From an uncultured Helicobacteraceae bacterium (GTDB lineage: Bacteria > Campylobacterota > Campylobacteria > Campylobacterales > Helicobacteraceae): DNA of 10,114 nucleotides. Position 1 is the first letter of the stretch; each line of letters opens with the position of its first letter. The DNA is taken from assembly GCA_934728205.1 (NCBI GenBank), contig CAKVEH010000036.1:1-10114 (forward strand), given 5' to 3'. Positions 1 through 7,297 of the stretch are shown here, piece after piece. The position numbers and the translations under genes were made by a program. The notes under the pieces are model-generated. The model saw nothing but the letters and a program-made list of their open reading frames with translations. It did no database searches and was not told the origin of the DNA.

Positions 1-138
1 GGACGAGAAAGCGAGCTGTTTAGATTTACGCTCAAATACTCCATAGGCTTTATTTTGATTATAGGCGTTTGGACGGCAATCATCGCCTTTGCACTCACAG
101 GCATTATCCCTGATGTCGTGCCTGTCAAAAGGCTATAG
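1..138 (+). CDS. lctP: L-lactate permease, C-terminal end (partial)
   Basis: Frame 1 is open from the window edge to TAG at 136-138 and gives 45 residues. They comprise a charged stretch, one hydrophobic membrane segment (about residues 14-37, containing FILIIGVWTAIIAFALTGII) and a short tail ending PVKRL. This matches, from memory, the C-terminal end of LctP-family lactate permeases of Helicobacter, which are polytopic inner-membrane proteins importing lactate, probably with protons. Its position directly upstream of lutABC on the same strand supports the call, because H. pylori has the same permease-lutA-lutB-lutC order. The rest of the gene lies outside the window, so its start, length and any paralogue cannot be judged. 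The family call rests on a short fragment plus context. Confidence 0.8.
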   Translation, partial: GRESELFRFTLKYSIGFILIIGVWTAIIAFALTGIIPDVVPVKRL

Positions 139-146
139 AGTTTGCT

Positions 147-171
147 AAATATAAGAATCTCACTTATATTT
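147..171. repeat. 9-bp perfect inverted repeat just after lctP
   Basis: Arms AAATATAAG (147-155) and CTTATATTT (163-171) are exact reverse complements around a 7-base loop, starting 8 bases after the lctP stop. The stem has only one G-C pair and is followed by TGGC rather than a T run, so it is a poor intrinsic terminator. It could be an mRNA 3'-end structure protecting lctP, or a protein-binding dyad in front of lutA. The repeat is directly visible; the role is inferred. Confidence 0.5.
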
Positions 172-181
172 TGGCTTGTAA

Positions 182-214
182 CCTTATAATCAGCCACAAC
201 AAATGACTATAAGG
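182..214. promoter_or_regulatory. Interrupted inverted repeat over a TATAAT box upstream of lutA
   Basis: Arms CCTTATAATCA (182-192) and TGACTATAAGG (204-214) pair at 10 of 11 positions with an 11-base loop. The left arm contains TATAAT at 185-190, a perfect sigma-70 -10 hexamer, with no convincing -35 box; weak -35 elements are usual in epsilonproteobacteria. A dyad over a -10 box suits a repressor operator for the lactate genes; as RNA it would be a leader hairpin about 30 bases before the lutA start. Both readings are inference. The repeat and the hexamer are visible in the sequence. Confidence 0.45.
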
Positions 215-243
215 ATTGAGAGATACAAATAAAAGGAAGAAAA

Positions 244-975
244 ATGAGTAATCGTGTGTATTTTTTTGCGACTTGTATCGGCACAGCGGCATATAGCGAC
301 ACTTGTGTCAATGCTATAAAATTGCTCCAAAACGCAGGCGCGCAAGTAGTGTTTAAAAAAGACCAGACTTGCTGTGGGCAGCCTAGCTTTAACTCGGGCT
401 ATTATGATGAGACGCGCGAAGTCGCCTTGCACAATATGGAGCTTTTTAGCGAGGAGATTCCCATTATCGTGCCTAGTGGTTCGTGCGCGGGAATGATGAG
501 GGTGGATTATTTGGAGCTGTTTGAGGGGAGCGAGCATTATGCGCGAGCGAAGTCCTTTTGCGCGAGAATCTATGAGCTAAGCGAATACTTGCTAGCAAGG
601 GGCGTAAATTACGAGGATAAGGGCGAGCGCACAAACATCACTTGGCATAGCAACTGCCACGCGCTCCGCACCGCAAAGTGTATAGAATCTGCTAAAACCC
701 TACTAAAAGGGCTAAAAAATGTCAATCTTATCGAGCTAGAGCGCGAGGAGGAGTGTTGCGGGTTTGGCGGAACATTTAGCGTAAAAGAGCCAGAAGTAAG
801 CAACGCAATGGTAACACGCAAGGTGCAAGACATACAATCGCGGGGCGTGGAGTATATGATTTCAGGTGATGCGGGTTGCCTGCTCAATATTGCGGGGGCT
901 ATGGCAAAGCAGGATGTAAGCGTGAAGCCTGTGCATTTGTATGATTTTTTGGCACAGAGAATTGGCATAGCATAA
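244..975 (+). CDS. lutA: L-lactate utilization protein LutA (LldE), CCG-domain iron-sulfur subunit
   Basis: LutA is one subunit of the cytoplasmic LutABC complex that oxidises L-lactate to pyruvate without NAD and passes electrons to the respiratory chain. The 243-residue protein has two cysteine-rich CCG domains (DUF224 type, as in heterodisulfide-reductase and glycolate-oxidase subunits). The first has C11, the CCG at 43-45 within QTCCGQPSFNSG, and C81 in SGSCAGM. The second has C138 in WHSNCHALR, the CCG at 171-173 within EECCGFGGTFS, and C212 in SGDAGCLLN. Length and both motif sets match the family. The ATG at 244 is preceded by AAGGA (233-237) at 6-base spacing. It begins 105 bp after lctP and 111 bp before lutB, wide gaps for one operon but all on one strand. 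No defect is seen. Confidence 0.93.
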   Translation: MSNRVYFFATCIGTAAYSDTCVNAIKLLQNAGAQVVFKKDQTCCGQPSFNSGYYDETREVALHNMELFSEEIPIIVPSGSCAGMMRVDYLELFEGSEHYARAKSFCARIYELSEYLLARGVNYEDKGERTNITWHSNCHALRTAKCIESAKTLLKGLKNVNLIELEREEECCGFGGTFSVKEPEVSNAMVTRKVQDIQSRGVEYMISGDAGCLLNIAGAMAKQDVSVKPVHLYDFLAQRIGIA

Positions 976-1002
976 GTGCAAAATCGTGCAAAAAGCGTGA
1001 AA

Positions 1003-1018
1003 TCAAATCTAGATTTGA
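1003..1018. repeat. 16-bp perfect palindrome between lutA and lutB
   Basis: TCAAATCTAGATTTGA is its own reverse complement, centred on CTAG, and lies 27 bp after the lutA stop and 68 bp before the lutB ATG. With no loop it is more likely a DNA-binding dyad than an RNA hairpin, though it is AT-rich and could be chance. Function is unknown. Confidence 0.4.
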
Positions 1019-1086
1019 AAATTTAAATGCAATTTGGCGAGCAAAACGCAAAATCTAAACGGCACAAACAACAAAAAGGGAGTAAA

Positions 1087-2610
1087 ATGAGTAGCACAAA
1101 CCAAAATCTAAGCACGACACAACTAAAAGCAAAATACCACAGCGCAGTAGCAAAAGGGCTAAGCAACAAGCAACTACAAGAAAATTTACTTCGTGCTATG
1201 GATACGCTAAGGGGCAATCGTAAGAAACTCGTAACCACGAGGTTTGTCGATTGGGATGGCTTGCGAAAAAATGGCAAAGAGCTCAAACAAAAAAATCTAA
1301 AAAACCTAGATAAAAACCTCTTAAAGTTTGAGGCAAATGCTACCAAAAATGGTATGAAGGTGCATTGGGCGCGGGACGCAAAAGAGGCAAATGAGATTAT
1401 TTATGGCATTATGCAGCAAAAAGGCGCGGTAAAAATCCTCAAGGGCAAATCAATGGCAAGCGAGGAAATCGGGCTTAATCATTTTTTAGAATCTAAAGGC
1501 ATAGAGGCGTTTGAGACGGATTTGGGCGAAGTGATTATCCAGCTAATCGGCGAATCACCCGTGCATATTGTCGTCCCTGCCATTCATAAAAACCGCTATG
1601 AAGTGGGGCAGATTTTCCACGAAAAATTAGGCGCACCACTAGAAAATGAAATTCCAAAGCTAAATGCCATAGCACGAAACTTTATGCGAAAAGAATTTCA
1701 GACCTTTACTATGGGAATGAGCGGGGTAAATTTCGCTATCGCAAATGAGGGCGCAATTTGGCTTATCGAAAATGAGGGCAACGGACGAATGAGCACCACC
1801 GCACCCGATGTGCATATCGCAATATGTGGAATCGAAAAGGTGGTAGAGAGCTTTGAAGATGCGGCGATACTAGATTCTATGCTCGCACCTAGTGCGGTGG
1901 GGAGCGTCATCACCTGCTACAACAATATCATCACCTCTCCACGCAAAGAGGGGGAGAAAGATGGACCAAAAGAAGTGCATATCATTTTGCTTGATAACAA
2001 CCGCTCAAATATGCTAAAAGATAGCCACTACTATCGTTCGATGAGCTGTATCCGCTGTGGGAGCTGTCTAAACCACTGCCCTGTGTATGATAAAATCGGC
2101 GGGCACGCCTATCTAAGCACTTATCCCGGACCCATTGGCGAGGTGATTAGCCCGCAGATTTTCGGGCTAAATTCTTGCTCGCCGATGCTTGATTTGTGCT
2201 CGCTGTGTGGGCGATGTAGCGAGGTATGCCCTGTGGAGATTCCATTGGCGGAGCTTATACGAGACTTGCGAAGTGAGCGCGTGGGACAGGGGCGCAAGGT
2301 AGTCAAGGCAAATGGGGAGTATGGCACATTTGGCAAAGACGATTCTAATGTGCGTGCCAGTAGCGCAAAAAGCGTGCTACACACGCAAAATCCAACCGAA
2401 CAAAGCGTGATGAGAGGCTTTGCAAACCTCGCTACTAGCCCCGCTAAATGGCGATTTGTGATGGGATTAACGAGGATAGCCCCGCTTGGTAAGCCTTTTG
2501 CAATCTTTGTGCCATTGCTTAATAAATGGGTAAAATATCGGGCGTTTCCAAATGTAAGTAGCGGGCTTCACGCCAAAGTGCAAAGAATGCAAGGAGTGAT
2601 TTATGAGTAA
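1087..2610 (+). CDS. lutB: L-lactate utilization protein LutB (LldF), ferredoxin-like iron-sulfur subunit
   Basis: LutB is the large electron-transfer subunit of the LutABC lactate dehydrogenase. The protein has 507 residues. Residues of roughly 80-310 form a LUD (lactate-utilization) domain, with stretches such as GVNFAIANEGAIWLIENEGN (213-232). Two 4Fe-4S motifs follow: C321/C324/C327/C331 (CIRCGSCLNHCP) and C371/C374/C377/C381 (CSLCGRCSEVCP). The C-terminal part carries the usual LutB tail. I chose the ATG at 1087 over the in-frame ATG at 1027 because AAGGGAG (1076-1082) sits just before it, while 1027 has no ribosome-binding site and would add 20 lysine-rich, low-complexity residues. Its 3' end overlaps lutC by 8 bp, which indicates translational coupling. 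All cluster cysteines are present and the gene looks functional. Confidence 0.94.
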   Translation: MSSTNQNLSTTQLKAKYHSAVAKGLSNKQLQENLLRAMDTLRGNRKKLVTTRFVDWDGLRKNGKELKQKNLKNLDKNLLKFEANATKNGMKVHWARDAKEANEIIYGIMQQKGAVKILKGKSMASEEIGLNHFLESKGIEAFETDLGEVIIQLIGESPVHIVVPAIHKNRYEVGQIFHEKLGAPLENEIPKLNAIARNFMRKEFQTFTMGMSGVNFAIANEGAIWLIENEGNGRMSTTAPDVHIAICGIEKVVESFEDAAILDSMLAPSAVGSVITCYNNIITSPRKEGEKDGPKEVHIILLDNNRSNMLKDSHYYRSMSCIRCGSCLNHCPVYDKIGGHAYLSTYPGPIGEVISPQIFGLNSCSPMLDLCSLCGRCSEVCPVEIPLAELIRDLRSERVGQGRKVVKANGEYGTFGKDDSNVRASSAKSVLHTQNPTEQSVMRGFANLATSPAKWRFVMGLTRIAPLGKPFAIFVPLLNKWVKYRAFPNVSSGLHAKVQRMQGVIYE

Positions 2611-3430
2611 TGCAAGTTTGAATGGGCAAAATCCGCAGAATCCGCAAAATCCAAACGGCGTGGCTTTGAGTGCCAAAGATGAGATTTTAGCACGGGTGAG
2701 CGAGGCGATTGCGAACAATACGCATATCCCCCATATTGCGCAAGGCGAGCCAAAATTCCCACAGCCAATCCATTTAAGCGGGAGCACAAAAGAGGCTCTG
2801 TTAAGTGATTTTAGAGAAAATCATACTAACAACAAATCACTCATCATAGAATCTAGCAAAGCCGACTTACCCACAACAATCGCAAAAATCATCGCAGAAA
2901 ATGACGGCGAAATAAACACAAGTGCTCTCAATGGTGCGTTGGATGTCGGGCAAAATCTAGGCACACAGAATCTCAAAGAGATTTTATGCAACTGCGATTT
3001 GGACTGCGAGCTAGACGCGCTAAGTGGTGCGCTAAAAAGCGCAGGGTTAGAATCTTACGCGCTTTTGCCTTATAACCAAAGTGTGGATTGTATGCGCGAT
3101 AGGCTTTTTGGCATTAGCGTGAGCGTGGTGCAGGCGCGCTGTGGCATAGCGGATTTGGGTGTCATAGCACTTAGCTCAAATGCGTTTGCCCCGCGCCTAA
3201 GCTCGCTTATTACCAACATTTGCATTTACTTACTACCAAAAGAATCTATCGTGCCAAATATGCTTAGTGGCGTGGAGTTTGTCAAAGGATATGAGCGCAA
3301 ACGAAGTGGCACAGAGATTTTGCCTAGCAATATTATCTTTGTGGCGGGACCATCGCGCACCGCAGATATAGAGCTACAAACCGTCTTTGGTGTGCACGGA
3401 CCACGAAAGACTTATACGATTTTGTATTAG
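2603..3430 (+). CDS. lutC: L-lactate utilization protein LutC (LldG), LUD domain
   Basis: LutC is the third component of the LutABC lactate-oxidation complex; its exact biochemical role is poorly defined. The protein has 275 residues, somewhat long for the family (about 215-240 from memory). The LUD domain signatures are C-terminal: GIADLGVIAL (181-190), PRLSSLITNICIYLLPKE (197-214) and GPSRTADIELQTVFGVHGPR (249-268). The extra length is N-terminal and central: a low-complexity QNPQNPQNPN run at residues 9-18 and a cysteine cluster C129/C131/C135. The start is ATG at 2603 inside the end of lutB, with AAGGAG (2591-2596) 6 bases upstream, so translation is probably coupled. It is the last gene of the lut operon and stops 3 bp before the convergent receptor gene. 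Confidence 0.92.
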   Translation: MSNASLNGQNPQNPQNPNGVALSAKDEILARVSEAIANNTHIPHIAQGEPKFPQPIHLSGSTKEALLSDFRENHTNNKSLIIESSKADLPTTIAKIIAENDGEINTSALNGALDVGQNLGTQNLKEILCNCDLDCELDALSGALKSAGLESYALLPYNQSVDCMRDRLFGISVSVVQARCGIADLGVIALSSNAFAPRLSSLITNICIYLLPKESIVPNMLSGVEFVKGYERKRSGTEILPSNIIFVAGPSRTADIELQTVFGVHGPRKTYTILY

Positions 3431-3433
3431 GGG

Positions 3434-6411
3434 TTAGAATTTATATCCCACTTGCACCCAAAATTGCCTGCCGACTTCATAAGCGATTGTAGGGCGATAT
3501 GAGCCACCTGTATAGTTTGCCGTTGCGATAGTTGGGTTTTTAGAATCTAGCACATTATAAATATCCACATTCATATATAGTGTGTTTGCTTTATACGCTC
3601 TCACTTCAAAGCCCAAACGCAAATCCCAAGTGAAAGCCCCAGATAGCGTTTGTGCGCCATATTGTGCATAGTCTTTATATTCGGGTTTGTATTGGTCTTT
3701 GGCTGCGCCTGTGGCAGATGGTGTCCCGCCTGCTTGGGATATAAGTGCCATTGCATCATAGCTAGCGCGGTAGCGCAAAAAGTTATTTAAGAGCCACTTA
3801 CATTTGCCAATGTTGAAACTATGTGTAGTGTTTAGCCTCAAAGTATATGGGCGTAAAAAGTTGGTAGCAGGTCGCTGACTCCAATGGATTAGCTCACCTC
3901 TCCATACGATTAGTTCATCATCGATTTGCCCCTGTGTCGCGCTACTTGCATAGTCGTTAAAATTGCGCTTCACATCAGTCCAATCATACGCAAACATAAA
4001 GAAATGTTGTATTCCAAAAGCCTTTATAGGCGCACGATTTTCAATAAGTAGTGTGATGATATGACTCCACGATTTGCCCTCATTGCTATAAGTGTAATAA
4101 GTGTTTGCATAGTTGCTATCAGGGGCTAATCCCACATAATCGCTCCGCACATAGCGAATGTCATCTTTACCTGTGCGGTAGATATATTTCGCGCTAATAC
4201 TCCAAGATTTTATGCCTTGTGCGACTCCTACCATTAGCTCATCGACAAATGGCACACGCAATCTTTGAAATTTCGTAGAATTTGCAGTAGGGCTTATGCA
4301 GTTGGTATCTTCGCCCTCCACTTCTACGCCATTTTCTATGTGATAATAAATCCATTTTGTTGTATTTTCGCCTGTTAATGGGTCGGTAAATGTCTTTCTC
4401 TCTCGCCTGCTATATGGCGTGCATATTCGCCCTTGAGATTCTATCTCTTCCCAGCTTTTATCAGGGCTATCGCGATAAAGATTTACTCTTAGGGCATTTC
4501 TCCCATCGGCTAAATAATAAGCATAGAGATTTTGCCCATAATAGCGATTTGCACCCGCAGTGATTTGTGTGGGATAATCCTCCCCTCTATGCCACTCATT
4601 CCACGGGGCTTCATAATTGAGGCTTAATCGTGGCGCAATCGTAAATTGCCCCATATATGTATCATAATCAAATCGCGTACCTATGCGTGTATTTAGCGCA
4701 CCAGCCTTTGGTAATGGGATATTTATGCTATCTTGTAGCCAAAATCCAAGTATTCCATTATGAAGCTTGATAGGCTCATTATCCCTAAAGCGAGTGATGT
4801 TATTAAAATATTGCCCATTTTTCCACACAAGCATTTTTTTGCCATTAAAATCGCGTATTTCAAAGTTACTAGAATCTTTTGTATAGTCATAGCTCTCAAA
4901 TCCGCGCGTATCATAAGCCTCCGCTGTATCGCACCATTGCCCGCTTGGGTCTTTTGCTAGACAAGCTGCTTTTTGTGCCGCAGTCATATAAGTGCTTGTT
5001 TTTACCGCAGAATCATAGGGCTTAGAAAAATAAAAATCTGCATATTGGTAGCCTAGCTCTAAGCCAGCTTGCAAAGCGTGCGTGCTAATGCCTACTTCAA
5101 ATGGGTGAAAATCTTGTATGATTTTGTTACTAAGCGTGTGTTGGGTAGATTCACTAGGTGCGTAGCCACCGCTTCTAACCCAAGTCGCCCAATTACTCCA
5201 CGCCCTAGAGCTACTTGCCTGCCAATACTTAGTCGCGCCAAAGTTGGTATCCACAGAATTTTCTAAAAATTGATAGCTTGTGGTGTTTGTTAGCGAGCCT
5301 AGCGCATTTTCCCACGAAGTTTTTAACGCTACATTATGCCCTCCAGAATCAAAACTATAAAAATCATTCACCGTGCCTACAATAAATCGATAATCATATT
5401 GTGGCGCGTAAGTGTAGCTGAGCTCTAGGCGGACATTTTCGCTTGGGTCATAATAAGCCTTGATAAAATAATTATAAATTTGTCGTTTTTGCTCCTGCTT
5501 GGCACTGCTAGAATCTTTTGGGTCAATGGGCGTGGCTTGAGAGTTGCCACTAGAGCTTGCATAGCTATCATCGCTTCTGCGAATCGGGATAAAGCTGAGC
5601 GTGGAGCTAAAAGAAGTGATTAGTCCAAATTTATCATTGACTTTAGATTCTGCACTTGCGCGGATTAGGTGCTTTGTGAAGTTTGGCTGATTGGTATCGC
5701 TATATGAGCTAAGAAATGCCGACATATCCGCATCGCCATAGAGATGATAATGTGTGAGGCTAAAGGCTTTGGGGTCGGCGTTACCTTGCGTGAATTGATA
5801 GCTCACATTTGCGCCGTATTTTTTAGTAGGATGGCGTGTGTTTGCCTCCACTACGCCACCTGTGAAGCCTCCATAACTTGCACCCACATTAGAATCTAGC
5901 ACGGTTACAGATTCTAAAAGGCTCGTATCTACCGCTAGTCCTTGACTTCTGCCCGGTGCATTGCCTATCCAGCTTCCTGTGCCTGCGGGGTCAAGGTTAT
6001 TATTCATTCCCACGCCATCAAGTTGGAAATTATTTTGATAATGCAATCCACCGCTAATGCTGATTTTCGCAGGGTCGATTTCGCCCGGTGTGGTAGAGCG
6101 ATTTTGTGCATTATCAAACTGCACATTGGGTAGGATTCTAAGGATTGAGCCAATGTCGCCATTCCCACTTGGATTTGAATCTAGCATTTCTCGTCCAATT
6201 TGATTGCCACTTTGATAGGCTTCAAATTCTCTCTCCGCCGTAGCGGTTACTTTATCTAATTTCACTTTTTGCAAATCTTTTTTCTCTATTTGATTTTTAT
6301 CTTGTGTATCGGGGGGGGGGGGGCATTATGAGATGATTGCTCTAACTCATCAGCAAGCGTAATGTGAGCAAATGCTACACAAATTACGCTTATAAAATTA
6401 AGAATTTTCAT
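3434..6411 (-). CDS. TonB-dependent outer-membrane receptor 1, phase-OFF by a C13 tract
   Basis: This is an outer-membrane active transporter powered by TonB-ExbBD. Translation starts at ATG 6411, 6 bases after GAGG (6421-6418) and 12 bp beyond the chaN stop. Residues 1-20 are a signal peptide (MKILNFISVICVAFAHITLA), followed by a charged segment and a C13 run. With 13 C the frame ends at TAG 6288-6286 after 41 codons; with 11 or 14 C it joins the long frame, 992 residues at 14 C. In the 14-C numbering the TonB-box-like region (KLDKVTATA) is near 51-59, the plug about 66-193 (ending YGGFTGGVVEANTR), then a beta-barrel to a terminal aromatic residue (QVGYKF). Two cysteine pairs (about C484/C494 and C664/C705) probably lie in surface loops. 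The substrate is not readable from sequence; the neighbouring ChaN gene suggests heme or protein-bound iron. A TTG at 6274 would lack the signal peptide and is rejected. Confidence 0.88.
6051..6341 (-). repeat. Near-identical 5' segment shared with receptor 2 (copy 1)
   Basis: This segment, covering the end of the signal-peptide region, the tract, the TonB-box region and the first part of the plug, is collinear with 9666-9959. The longest exact runs are 52 bp at 6290-6341 (including the tract) and 50 bp at 6183-6232. Copies differ by scattered substitutions and a 3-base insertion in copy 2. Identity falls away beyond both ends. The two copies are direct repeats about 3.6 kb apart. Confidence 0.85.
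6311..6323. repeat. G13 (coding-strand C13) phase-variation tract of receptor 1
   Basis: Thirteen consecutive G on the + strand lie inside the receptor 1 coding region, after the signal-peptide codons. Runs of this length slip readily during replication in Helicobacter and Campylobacter. At 13, translation runs CCG-ATA-CAC and stops at 6288-6286. At 12 it stops even earlier, at a TAA just after the tract. Only 11, 14 or 17 keep the gene open, so about one state in three is ON. The tract would encode prolines in the mature N-terminus. Confidence 0.93.
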
Positions 6412-6423
6412 ACACCACCTCGC

Positions 6424-7230
6424 TTAAAAATAAATGCTAAAGTCCGCATCACTTAGACCAAAATTATCCCCACCATCAAGGATAACCACCGCCACCTTTT
6501 TAGTAGAATCTAAGTCTTTGATATGCAGTGGCACACCGATAGATTTAGATGCGTGATAAGCCCCCACAATCGCTACGGGATTTGGATTTTCGAGCATTTT
6601 TTGGGCGAGATTTCTATCGATATGTTGCTGGATATTGACAAAAATGCTATCCCATTTTTTAGCGTGAAAGCCACCAATAATTTGCTTTAGCGTATTTTGC
6701 ACGGCTGGATTGGTAGAGTTTTTGCCTTTGAGTGTTGGCATTTTCTCAGCGATAAGTGATTTTTCTTCATAAGTTAGATTCCCACCGATAAGAGAATCTC
6801 CCGCATAAAACAACGCTTCGAGCAATCTTTCGTATCCACTGCCAGCATATTCCCAATCATCAATCCAAAACAACGCTTGAGCCAACTCATTTTTTGCAAT
6901 AGAATCTTTTTTCGCAATCGCACCATTTATTTGCTTTTGCTTAGAGCTTGGGAGCATTTCATAGACTATGGAGAGCTTTTTATGCGCTTTTAACGCGTGG
7001 ATAATGTCAAATTCAGCGAGTTTGTGGGAATCTAAGTTATGATACTCGCCAATGATGATAATGTCATAATCAAGCAGATTCTCTATGAAATTCTCAAATG
7101 CCAAACTTTTGCCTTGCTTATTATCAATGATTTGCTTATATTTCACACTTGTTGTGCTTACATTCGCGCTCATAACGCCACTTAGAAGCACACAAAGTGC
7201 AAATCCCTTTAAATACTTTAAAACTTTCAT
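6424..7230 (-). CDS. chaN: ChaN-family heme-binding protein
   Basis: The protein has 268 residues and starts at ATG 7230 with AAGGAG 5 bases upstream (7241-7236). The family (DUF399/ChaN) is known from C. jejuni Cj0177, an iron-regulated protein shown structurally to bind stacked hemes at a dimer interface. Visible family features are IIIIGEYHN (57-65) with the GE-x-H motif, E91 in the VYEML strand, GGNL (149-152), an RNLAQKM helix (206-212) and VGAYHASKSIGVPLHIK (222-238) with H226. The N-terminus is a signal peptide with likely cleavage at VMSA-NV after residue 22. C13 sits in the hydrophobic core without a lipobox, so unlike Cj0177 it appears to be a soluble exported protein rather than a lipoprotein. 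It lies 67 bp after receptor 2 and 12 bp before receptor 1, suggesting one operon. It has no homopolymer tract and reads intact. Confidence 0.88.
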   Translation of the reverse strand: MKVLKYLKGFALCVLLSGVMSANVSTTSVKYKQIIDNKQGKSLAFENFIENLLDYDIIIIGEYHNLDSHKLAEFDIIHALKAHKKLSIVYEMLPSSKQKQINGAIAKKDSIAKNELAQALFWIDDWEYAGSGYERLLEALFYAGDSLIGGNLTYEEKSLIAEKMPTLKGKNSTNPAVQNTLKQIIGGFHAKKWDSIFVNIQQHIDRNLAQKMLENPNPVAIVGAYHASKSIGVPLHIKDLDSTKKVAVVILDGGDNFGLSDADFSIYF

Positions 7231-7257
7231 TGTTTCTCCTTTATATTAAGATTTACA

Positions 7258-7273
7258 CGCACTTAAAGGTGCG
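7258..7273. repeat. Small hairpin in the receptor 2-chaN gap
   Basis: Arms CGCAC (7258-7262) and GTGCG (7269-7273) pair perfectly around a 6-base loop. On the transcribed (-) strand it lies between the receptor 2 stop and the chaN ribosome-binding site and is not followed by a T run, so it is not a convincing terminator. It could be an mRNA processing or stability element. It is short enough to be chance. Confidence 0.25.
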
Positions 7274-7297
7274 GACTTTATTAGGCTAAGTTTTGCA

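Noticed and set aside
261..267. T7 run near the lutA start as a slippage site
   Set aside because: Seven bases is short for efficient slippage in an AT-rich genome, and the gene is in frame. There is no sign of variation.
1027..1086. Upstream ATG giving a 527-residue LutB
   Set aside because: No ribosome-binding site precedes 1027, and the added residues are lysine/glutamine-rich and untypical. The ATG at 1087 has AAGGGAG just before it.
2467..2787. Open frame on the - strand across the lutB-lutC junction
   Set aside because: It is antisense to two well-supported genes, with a composition that mirrors the coding strand and no recognisable domain.
6272..6274. TTG at 6274 as the start of receptor 1 (946 residues)
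   Set aside because: It lacks a signal peptide and a good ribosome-binding site, and an ATG with both lies upstream across the homopolymer tract. The open frame also continues upstream through the tract.
7165..7230. ChaN homologue as a lipoprotein
   Set aside because: The only cysteine in the N-terminus (C13) is inside the hydrophobic core and lacks a lipobox. A signal peptidase I site after residue 22 fits better.
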